Translations under genes and position numbers: made by a program
Notes under the pieces: generated by a model
Told to the model about the DNA's origin: nothing
Database searches by the model: none
The model's input: only the letters and a program-made list of their open reading frames with translations
NCBI GenBank assembly: GCA_948485625.1
Contig: CAOMRW010000009.1
Span: forward strand, 1 to 64,000
Length of the DNA stretch: 64,000 nt
Reading direction: 5' to 3'
DNA from: an uncultured Clostridia bacterium
GTDB taxonomy: Bacteria; Bacillota; Clostridia; TANB77; CAG-508
Shown here: in pieces, positions 9,045-15,488 of the stretch
How the letters are laid out: every line of letters begins with the position of its first letter
Numbering within the stretch: position 1 is the first letter of the stretch

Positions 9045-9725
9045 ATGACTAACTACAAATTCTATGACTTAGGAGTAGTTTGTGGGAGATTCAACCATGA
9101 ACAGCTTGGACATGTATCTTTATTTGATGTCTCTCGGGCACTTTGCAAACGTACATTAATATTAGTAGGTTCAAAGCAGGAATATGGTACTCTTAGAAAC
9201 CCATTTAGAGTAGAAACTCGAATAGATGTAATAAGAGAAACCTATCCTGGCGAATCAGAAGAAATCTTTATGGTTCGTGGAATTGATGACCTTACAAATG
9301 AGTATGATGTTACTTCCGATTGGGGAAAATTTGTAAAATCTGAAGTAGAATTTCATAAACACAAATTTGCAAATCTCATGGTTTATGGAAATGATGAATT
9401 TAGAAGCAAATGGTTCGCTCCTGAAGATTTAATAGATACAGTAGAAATGATTATTCCTAGAAGTACTAATCCTATTTCTGGAACAATGGTTAGAGGAATG
9501 CTTGTAATTGATGATGAATCAAGCTGGCAAAAAGCAACTCATCCATTAATCCATGGAATGTATGGAAGACTTAGGTCTGAACTTATGGGAATTCCTGTTT
9601 ATAAAGAAATTTATAACCGAATTCGCAAAAAAGACTTAACTCTTGAAAATTTTATGGAAGTCTACAAAGAATTTGAAGAAGAAGATAAAAAAATTAAGTT
9701 AGCTCAGTTACAAACACAAAAATGA
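9045..9725 (+). CDS. NMN/nicotinate-nucleotide adenylyltransferase-like protein (cytidylyltransferase superfamily)
   Basis: A 226-aa HIGH-superfamily nucleotidyltransferase, closest in appearance to NadM/NadR-type adenylyltransferases that make NAD from nicotinamide mononucleotide. The N-terminal GRFNHEQLGH aligns with GRFQPxHxGH, and ISGTMVRGML near residue 155 matches the ISxTxxR signature. The first His of HxGH is Gln here, with a His two positions earlier, so activity or substrate may differ. The tail is charged (EEEDKKIK). It is monocistronic with its own consensus promoter, an AAGGAGG site and a terminator. It uses CGG, CGT, CGA and CGC codons, unlike its neighbours. The substrate is uncertain. 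Confidence 0.72.
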   Translation: MTNYKFYDLGVVCGRFNHEQLGHVSLFDVSRALCKRTLILVGSKQEYGTLRNPFRVETRIDVIRETYPGESEEIFMVRGIDDLTNEYDVTSDWGKFVKSEVEFHKHKFANLMVYGNDEFRSKWFAPEDLIDTVEMIIPRSTNPISGTMVRGMLVIDDESSWQKATHPLIHGMYGRLRSELMGIPVYKEIYNRIRKKDLTLENFMEVYKEFEEEDKKIKLAQLQTQK

Positions 9726-9759
9726 TAAAATATTGTCAATAAATATATTCAATATTTTA

Positions 9760-9798
9760 GGCAGGGATTATTACATTTTCCCTGCCACTTTTATTTTT
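9760..9798. terminator. terminator between convergent genes
   Basis: An 8-bp stem GGCAGGGA/TCCCTGCC followed on the plus strand by ACTTTTATTTTT. It serves the 9045 gene and possibly metK on the other strand. Confidence 0.8.
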
Positions 9799-9799
9799 A

Positions 9800-10943
9800 T
9801 TACATAGAAATTACTTTTTCCCAAGGCAATTCATTTTTACCAAAATGTCCATAATTAGTAGTTAATTTATAAATTGGTTTTTGTAATTCTAAATAATTTA
9901 TAATTCCTCTAGGAGTTAAATCAAATTTTTCACATATTTTATTAACAATTTCCTCCTCTGGAATTGTATTTGTTCCAAATGTATCAACATAAATTGAAAC
10001 TGGCTTTGCAACTCCTATTGCATATGAAAATTGTATTTCACATTTTTTAGCTAAATCATTTGCTACAACATTCTTTGCTATAAATCTAGCCATATATGCT
10101 GCTGATCTATCTACTTTTGTTGCATCCTTTCCCGAAAAAGCTCCTCCACCATGCCTTGCATATCCACCATAAGTATCAACTATAATTTTTCTACCAGTTA
10201 ATCCACTATCTCCTAAAGGTCCACCTATAACAAATCTTCCTGTAGGATTTATAAAATATCTTGTTTTTTCATCAAGTAAATCTTTAGGCACAACTTCATT
10301 TATAACATTTTCTCTTATATCTTTTTTTAATATATCCATATCAACATCTTTTTCATGTTGTGTTGAAACAACTATAGTATCTACTCTTATTGGTTTATCA
10401 TCTTCATATTCGATTGTAACTTGTACTTTCCCATCAGGTCTTATATAATCAATAATACCCTGTTTTCTAACATCAGCTAGTCTTCTAGCTAATTTATGTG
10501 CTAATGATATTGGTAATGGCATTAATTCCTCTGTCTCATTACAAGCATATCCAAACATTATTCCTTGGTCTCCAGCACCTTCTGATTCTAAATTTTCTCC
10601 ATCTTTATCCTCTAAAGATTTATCAACTCCGAATAGCAATATCAGGTGATTGTTTTGAAACATTTACATTTATTTTACAAGTTCTATAATCTATATCTAA
10701 ATCTTTGTCACCATATCCAACTTCTTTAATAGCTTGTCTTGCTATTTCTTCAATATTAACTTGTCCTGTTGATGTAATTTCTCCTGTTATATAAATTTCT
10801 CCTTTTCCTGCTACAGTTTCACATGCTACTCTTGAATTTTTGTCTTGAGCTAAATAGGCATCTAAAACACTATCTGATATGTAATCACATAATTTATCTG
10901 GATGCCCTTCTGTTACACTTTCTGATGTAAATAATTTTCTCAT
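9800..10943 (-). CDS. metK: S-adenosylmethionine synthetase, reading frame interrupted by one extra base
   Basis: Makes SAM from methionine and ATP. The first part (MRKLFTSESVTEGHPDKLCD at 10943) and the second (GVDKSLEDKD, GAGDQGIMFGYA, ISGxGGAFSGKD-type loop) are intact and in different frames. The join lies at ATT-C-GGA (ccg at 10629-10631 on the plus strand): with the C the frame reads ATT CGG AGT TGA; without it, ATT GGA GTT GAT. Skipping one base gives about 380 aa, the normal length. No other decay is visible and no second metK lies in the window. Programmed +1 frameshifting or a sequence error both fit; a dead gene is unlikely for an essential enzyme. A SAM-I riboswitch lies upstream. 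Confidence 0.85.
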
Positions 10944-11031
10944 TTTTATCATTTCCTTCCTTCTTTTTATTTTACATATGTTTCAACTTTTTATACTATT
11001 TAAGTTTTATATTGTTTTTAGATTTAAACTC

Positions 11032-11065
11032 AAAAAAACCTTTGTATCTATTTAGTACAAAGGTT
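11032..11065 (-). terminator. terminator of the SAM riboswitch expression platform
   Basis: A 10-bp perfect stem (AACCTTTGTA/TACAAAGGTT) followed by seven T on the minus strand, between the riboswitch aptamer and metK. High SAM should favour it. Confidence 0.88.
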
Positions 11066-11084
11066 AATAATTTCGATTTTTAAA

Positions 11085-11187
11085 TCATCATCCAAAGTAC
11101 TTTATACTTTGTCGGTTTTAGCACCTTATTTTTAACAGGTTGCTGTGGAGTCATAAAGCCGATTCTCTCGTCCACTCTTGATAACAT
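11085..11187 (-). promoter_or_regulatory. SAM-I (S-box) riboswitch upstream of metK
   Basis: On the minus strand the conserved S-box blocks appear in order: TTATCAAGAG, GGACGAGAGAATCGGC, TATGACTCCACAGCAACC, AAGGTGCTAA and CTTTGGATGATGA. It is followed by the terminator at 11032-11065 and then metK. SAM binding should end transcription early, giving feedback on SAM synthesis. Confidence 0.92.
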
Positions 11188-11255
11188 ATATAATTTATAT
11201 ATTTATTATAATTATTAATTATAATATTGTCAATGTTTTTCTAGTAATAATTCCA

Positions 11256-11290
11256 AAAAAAATGTGCCTCAATCTATTCCTAGAATGAGG
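11256..11290 (-). terminator. terminator of the 35-aa small gene
   Basis: A stem GCCTCA (11266-11271) with TGAGGC (11285-11290), plus inner CTA/TAG pairs, followed on the minus strand by ACATTTTTTTT. Confidence 0.82.
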
Positions 11291-11317
11291 CTTGTAATAT
11301 AACTATTACTATTGAGA

Positions 11318-11425
11318 TTACTTATGGAAGATTCTTCCTAATGCTTTTCCTATTACTGCAATAAGTAGAACCGTTCCCAAAAAATGCCATCCATCCTGAA
11401 ATATAAACTGTAATACTTCCATCAT
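11318..11425 (-). CDS. 35-aa single-helix membrane peptide (unannotated small gene)
   Basis: ATG ATG at 11425 opens a 35-codon frame ending TAA at 11318. The peptide has an amphipathic start (MMEVLQFIFQDGWHF), then one hydrophobic helix (about residues 15-26) and a basic end (GKALGRIFHK). All signals of a real gene are present: AAAGGAGA 8 nt before the ATG, a perfect promoter at 11468-11496, and a terminator at 11256-11290. The unit is about 200 nt. I do not recognise a family. It may be a membrane-active or regulatory small protein, or a type I toxin-like peptide; this is inference. Confidence 0.7.
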   Translation of the reverse strand: MMEVLQFIFQDGWHFLGTVLLIAVIGKALGRIFHK

Positions 11426-11467
11426 GTTTTTAATCTCCTTTATAAAATAGTTTTTACTGTTATACTA

Positions 11468-11496
11468 ATTATAACAATTTTACATAATGATGTCAA
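11468..11496 (-). promoter_or_regulatory. consensus promoter of the small gene
   Basis: TTGACA (11496-11491) and TATAAT (11473-11468) on the minus strand, both perfect, with a 17-bp spacer, directly after the mnmA stop at 11505. Confidence 0.85.
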
Positions 11497-11504
11497 TTTT
11501 TTGT

Positions 11505-12560
11505 TTATTTTTCTATTTTTCCTCCTCCAACAACAATATCATTAATATAAAATACCGCTGATTGTCCAGGAGTTAATGCTCTTTGAGCTTCATCAAATAC
11601 AACTCTAATTTTATCATTATTTTGTATTATCTTTGCTTTTGCAGACTTAGTTGAATATCTTGTTTTTACTTCAACTTCCATTTCTTCTTCAATTTTATCT
11701 ACTAATAACAAATTTATATCATTAACTGTAATTTCTTTTTTATATAACTCTTTCTCTTCTCCTACAATTACTTCATTTTTAGCAGGATTAAATCCTAGAA
11801 CAAATAATGGAACTTTATAAGCTATTCCAAGTCCCTTACGTTGCCCTATTGTATAATTATATAATCCAGTGTGTTTTCCTAAAACTTCCCCTTTTGAATT
11901 CACTATATTTCCTTGTTTAGGCCTTATTTCCGAATTATTTTCTAAAAACTTTTTATAATTACCATCTGGTATAAAACAAATATCTTCACTATCTGGTTTA
12001 TTAGCAACTTTTAATTCACTCTTTCTAGCTATTTCTCTTATTTCTTCCTTATTTTCAAACTCAGCTAAAGGAAATAATACATGTTCTATTAATTCTTTAG
12101 GAATATTCCATAAAACATAACTTTGATCCTTTTTAAGATTATTGGATTTCTTTAATACCCATCTACTATACTCTTCACTATATTCAGTTTTTGCATAATG
12201 TCCTGTTGCTATATAGTTACAGTCTAATTCTTTGGCTTTTTCCCACATAGCTCCAAATTTCATATATTTATTACATTCGATACATGGGTTTGGCGTTTTA
12301 CAATTTTTATAACAATTTATAAAGTCTTCTATAACATATTTTTTAAATTGCTCTTTATAATTATATGTAAGATGTGGTATTCCAATAAAATTACATACGT
12401 TTTTTGCGTCTAAATATGTTTCTATATTACAACAACTACTACTTGTAAATAATTCTAGTGTTGCGCCTATTGGTTCATATCCTTTTTGTTTTAGTATTAG
12501 TGCTGATACCGAACTATCTACCCCACCACTCATTCCAATTAATACTCTTCTATTTTCCAT
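11505..12560 (-). CDS. mnmA: tRNA-specific 2-thiouridylase MnmA
   Basis: Inserts sulfur at C2 of U34 in tRNA-Lys, -Glu and -Gln. The PP-loop SGGVDSSVSA is at residues 10-19, the catalytic Cys is in NPCIECN (near 96), the second Cys is in SEDICFIPDG (near 195), and the C-terminal barrel carries TPGQSAVFY. The 351-aa length is typical. It starts at 12560 with only a weak AAGAAAGAAG site. It follows sufB by 85 bp, a spacer that holds a REP-like hairpin. Linkage to sufC/sufB fits a shared sulfur-trafficking theme. Confidence 0.93.
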   Translation of the reverse strand: MENRRVLIGMSGGVDSSVSALILKQKGYEPIGATLELFTSSSCCNIETYLDAKNVCNFIGIPHLTYNYKEQFKKYVIEDFINCYKNCKTPNPCIECNKYMKFGAMWEKAKELDCNYIATGHYAKTEYSEEYSRWVLKKSNNLKKDQSYVLWNIPKELIEHVLFPLAEFENKEEIREIARKSELKVANKPDSEDICFIPDGNYKKFLENNSEIRPKQGNIVNSKGEVLGKHTGLYNYTIGQRKGLGIAYKVPLFVLGFNPAKNEVIVGEEKELYKKEITVNDINLLLVDKIEEEMEVEVKTRYSTKSAKAKIIQNNDKIRVVFDEAQRALTPGQSAVFYINDIVVGGGKIEK

Positions 12561-12580
12561 TTTCTTCTTCTTTCTTAAAT

Positions 12581-12611
12581 TGTGACAAAGGGGGCGTCCC
12601 TTTTTGTCACA
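12581..12611. repeat. REP-like palindrome between sufB and mnmA
   Basis: TGTGACAAA and TTTTGTCACA arms flank a GGGGGCGTCCC core. It belongs to the GTCCC/GGGAC palindrome family scattered through intergenic gaps of this window. Confidence 0.65.
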
Positions 12612-12645
12612 TTTTTATTTTCCATGTTTCAATTATTTTTTTAAA

Positions 12646-13566
12646 TTATTTTAAAAATCCATTTATAATCGCTTCTTCTGCTTCTTTTTCTGTTAAACCT
12701 AGTGTCATCAGTTTAGTTAATTGTTCTCCTGCAATCTTTCCAATTGCTGCTTCATGAATTAAATTTGAATCAACATTATTGGCAACAATCTCTGGTATAG
12801 CAATTACTTTTGCTATATCTTTAATAATTGCATCACATTCTACATGTCCAAAACATTTTTTGTTTCCTATTATTTTTGAACAAAATTCTTGTTTTGACTC
12901 TTCTGTTGCAACAGATCTCGAAGTTACTTTAGTACTTGCATTTTCCCCATTTAATTCCACTTCAAAAACTGTTTTTGCATATTGTATACCATGTGTCATT
13001 ATTTTTTCTGTTACAACAAAACTTGCATTTTCTTCTAATATACCTTTTGTTATTCTTACAGTTGAATCTACACCTTTTATTTGAACAGAATCCATTTCCA
13101 TAGTGGCATTTTCTTTTAAATACACTTCTGTTACTGGGTTTAAAATTTTCTTTCCTGTCCCTTGACCTTCTCCATAATGTTTCTCAATATATTTCACTTT
13201 TGCTCCTTTTTCTAAAAAGAAACGGTGTATTCCATCATGAATAGAATCTTTATGATGATCATTATGAATTCCACAACCTGCTATTATAGTAACATTAGCA
13301 TTTTCACCTATGTAAAAATCATTATATACTACATCACTTATTCCACTTTCTGTAATAATTACTGGTATATGCACAAATTCAAATTTTGTATTTTCTTTAA
13401 CATATATATCAATTCCAGATACATCCTTTTTTGTTACAATACTTATATTATCTGTAATTTGTCTTTCAACACCTTGGCCATTTTTTCGGATATTATATGC
13501 TCCCTTAAATTCTTTATTTTCTATCCCTGTTATTTCTTTTAATAAATCTATATCTACATTATTCAT
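12646..13566 (-). CDS. sufB: SufB/SufD-family Fe-S cluster scaffold, short form
   Basis: A 306-aa SufBD beta-helix protein, part of the SUF machine that builds Fe-S clusters. The beta-helical core contains ATMEMDSVQIKGVDSTV, and the C-terminal GHVECDAIIKD, HEAAIGKIAGEQLTKLMTLGLTEKEAEEAIINGF segment is diagnostic. A Cys in GHVECD and His/Glu in LIHEAAIGKI match cluster-building positions of SufB/D. It is much shorter than a classical SufB (about 470 aa) and resembles the minimal SufBC systems. ATG at 13566 follows AGGAGTG and is 3 bp past sufC. No sufS, sufU or separate sufD is nearby. Confidence 0.85.
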   Translation of the reverse strand: MNNVDIDLLKEITGIENKEFKGAYNIRKNGQGVERQITDNISIVTKKDVSGIDIYVKENTKFEFVHIPVIITESGISDVVYNDFYIGENANVTIIAGCGIHNDHHKDSIHDGIHRFFLEKGAKVKYIEKHYGEGQGTGKKILNPVTEVYLKENATMEMDSVQIKGVDSTVRITKGILEENASFVVTEKIMTHGIQYAKTVFEVELNGENASTKVTSRSVATEESKQEFCSKIIGNKKCFGHVECDAIIKDIAKVIAIPEIVANNVDSNLIHEAAIGKIAGEQLTKLMTLGLTEKEAEEAIINGFLK

Positions 13567-13569
13567 TAA

Positions 13570-14277
13570 TCAGTTCACTCCTAATTTACAACATAGAGGT
13601 TTTTCATTAATTTCTCCTAATAATTGTTCTTTATTTCCTCTTTTTTCTATTTTCCCTTGTTTTAATAAAATTACTTCATCTGCAATATTTAAAATTCTTT
13701 CTTGATGAGAAATAATTAGAGTTGTACCTTTTACTATTTTTCTCATATCTTCAAATACTTTAATTAAGCTTTGAAAGCTCCATAAATCAATACCTGCTTC
13801 TGGTTCATCAAAAATTGTAAATTTAGAATTTCTAACAGCAACTGTTGCTATTTCTATTCTTTTAAGTTCTCCACCTGATAAAGAACTGTTAATTTCTCTA
13901 TCAACATATTCTTTTGCACATAAACCAACTTTTGATAAAATTTTACAAGCTTCTGCTTTATTAATTTCTTTCTGTGATGATAGTTTAAGCAAATCAAATA
14001 CAGTAATTCCTTTAAATCTTACTGGTTGTTGAAATGCAAATGCTACTCCTAATTTTGCTCTTTCATTTATTGATAATTCTGTAATATCTTTTCCCTCTAA
14101 TAGTATTTTTCCTGAATCAGGTTTTTCAATACCCATGATAATTTTTGCTAATGTAGATTTACCTGAACCATTTGGTCCAGTAATAACTACAAATTTATCT
14201 GAATCTATTGTAAGATTTATATTATCTAATATTTTTTTATTATCTCTTTTAAAACATATATTTTTTAATTCTAACAT
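13570..14277 (-). CDS. sufC: SufC-type Fe-S assembly ATPase
   Basis: A 235-aa soluble ABC ATPase that powers SufB in Fe-S assembly. Walker A GPNGSGKSTLAK, the SufC-typical Q-loop AFAFQQPVRFKGI, the signature SLSGGELKRIEIA, and Walker B FTIFDEPEAGIDLWS are visible, with no membrane domain. The start is set at ATG 14277 (MLELKN) because AAGGAAAG precedes it; the ATG at 14292 lacks a site. It is co-transcribed with sufB (3-bp gap) and probably with the upstream dtxR-like gene. Confidence 0.88.
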   Translation of the reverse strand: MLELKNICFKRDNKKILDNINLTIDSDKFVVITGPNGSGKSTLAKIIMGIEKPDSGKILLEGKDITELSINERAKLGVAFAFQQPVRFKGITVFDLLKLSSQKEINKAEACKILSKVGLCAKEYVDREINSSLSGGELKRIEIATVAVRNSKFTIFDEPEAGIDLWSFQSLIKVFEDMRKIVKGTTLIISHQERILNIADEVILLKQGKIEKRGNKEQLLGEINEKPLCCKLGVN

Positions 14278-14313
14278 ACTCTTTCCTTTCATTCACTTCG
14301 TTCTCTCATTACA

Positions 14314-14346
14314 GATTGTCCCAAAAGTGACTGTCTCCTTTGAGAC
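14314..14346. repeat. REP-like sequence between dtxR-like gene and sufC
   Basis: TGTCCC, TGTCTC and GAGACA boxes form small inverted repeats (14316-14346). It resembles the other GTCCC palindromes but is more degraded. It reaches the 3' end of the regulator gene. Confidence 0.5.
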
Positions 14347-14347
14347 A

Positions 14348-14791
14348 TTATTTTTTTGTTCTTTTTATGCAACTTCTACATTTTTCTTGATTTATATCAT
14401 AATTACAGTTTAAATTGCTTAGTCCTAAAACCTCATGCACATATTTAGCTAATTTATTTATTGTTTCATCTGTTATAGCTCTTTTTATTTCTTCTGCTTC
14501 TTTTTTTGCTTTTTCGTCTTGTAAATTAAGTACGTCTTTTAAAAATACATAAACAATATCATATGCTTCTAATATTTTTTTTGCTAGATTCTCTCCCTCT
14601 TCTGTTAATTCTATTGTTCCATATGATTCATAATTTAACATTCCATTGTCTCTTAAATTGTATATTGCTTTATTTACACTTGGTTTTGTACAATTCATTT
14701 TATTTGCAATATCTGTAACTCGTATATTTCCATTTTGTTTTTTTAATATATACATTGTTTTTAAATATTCTTCTGATGATTTTGATATCAT
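14348..14791 (-). CDS. DtxR/MntR-family metal-dependent repressor
   Basis: A 147-aa winged-helix repressor that typically senses Fe(II) or Mn(II). SSEEYLKTMYILKKQNG, a helix-turn-helix (VTDIANKMNCTKPSVNKAI) and the GTIELTEEGENLAKKIL wing match the family. The C-terminal Cys cluster (LNCNYDINQEKCRSC) is notable and may bind a metal or Fe-S cluster. ATG at 14791 sits 8 nt after AAAGGAG; an ORF start at 14824 would lie in the promoter. It heads the sufC-sufB-mnmA operon and probably controls it according to iron or cluster status. Confidence 0.85.
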   Translation of the reverse strand: MISKSSEEYLKTMYILKKQNGNIRVTDIANKMNCTKPSVNKAIYNLRDNGMLNYESYGTIELTEEGENLAKKILEAYDIVYVFLKDVLNLQDEKAKKEAEEIKRAITDETINKLAKYVHEVLGLSNLNCNYDINQEKCRSCIKRTKK

Positions 14792-14806
14792 GTTTACATC
14801 TCCTTT

Positions 14807-14858
14807 GTTAACTACGGTTAACATTATACTATTTTATATTTTGTTTGTCAAGGTTAAC
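14807..14858 (-). promoter_or_regulatory. promoter and GTTAAC operator of the dtxR-suf operon
   Basis: Perfect TTGACA (14851-14846) and TATAAT (14828-14823), 17 bp apart on the minus strand. Three GTTAAC boxes (14807-14812, 14817-14822, 14853-14858) bracket it: two after the -10 box form an inverted repeat, and one lies just before the -35 box. This is an arrangement expected for a repressor site, most simply the DtxR-like protein itself. Confidence 0.75.
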
Positions 14859-14904
14859 AATTGATTTTATTAGATTTTTGATGCATTTTGTGAAATATTA
14901 TAAA

Positions 14905-14933
14905 GAGAAAACACTCTATTAAAGTGTTTTCTC
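14905..14933 (-). terminator. terminator overlapping the mscL stop codon
   Basis: An 11-bp perfect stem GAGAAAACACT/AGTGTTTTCTC that includes the last codons of mscL; the following minus-strand bases are TTTATAATATTTC. Confidence 0.75.
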
Positions 14934-15392
14934 CATTTCATCTCTTTTATCTTTTTCATTTTTCAATAAATCTCTTATTTCTTCTAATAAAACTATTTGT
15001 TCATCTTTCTTTTCTTCAATAACTTGTTTTTCTTCAACTTGTTCATTTTCATGCTTCTTAGTTATTTTTTCAATACACTTAATAAGAATAAATATACAAC
15101 CTGCTACAATTAAAAAATCTATTATATTTTGAATAAACATACCATAATTAATAGTAGCTTCTCCAATTTTTACATTTAACCCACTAAAATCTATTCCACC
15201 AATTATTGCCCCAATTATAGGCATTAGTATATCATCTACTATTGATGATACAATTTTACCAAAGGCTGCACCTATAATTACACCAACTGCCAAATCTATT
15301 ACATTTCCTCTTGCAATAAATTCTTTAAACTCTGTTAAGATTTTTCCACTCTTTTTAATTATTTTTTCTTTACTTACTTCTTTCTTTTTCAT
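14919..15392 (-). CDS. mscL: large-conductance mechanosensitive channel
   Basis: A pentameric membrane safety valve opening under hypo-osmotic stress. The first helix and gate (ARGNVIDLAVGVIIGAAFGKIVSSIVDDILMPIIG) begin near residue 28, and the second helix (IQNIIDFLIVAGCIFILIKCI) near 87. The 157 aa are slightly longer than usual, due to a Lys/Glu-rich N-terminal extension and a long acidic C-terminal coiled tail. ATG at 15392 follows AGGGGGA. Monocistronic. Confidence 0.93.
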   Translation of the reverse strand: MKKKEVSKEKIIKKSGKILTEFKEFIARGNVIDLAVGVIIGAAFGKIVSSIVDDILMPIIGAIIGGIDFSGLNVKIGEATINYGMFIQNIIDFLIVAGCIFILIKCIEKITKKHENEQVEEKQVIEEKKDEQIVLLEEIRDLLKNEKDKRDEMEKTL

Positions 15393-15488
15393 ATATATTC
15401 CCCCTATATTTCTACTATTATAATTACTTATATCACAATAATAAACAAAAGAACAGCTTTTACACTATTCTTTTTAATTATTCTATAT

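Noticed and set aside
9800..10943. metK as a plain pseudogene
   Set aside because: Both halves are fully conserved, the enzyme is essential, and the same type of break occurs in two other conserved genes.
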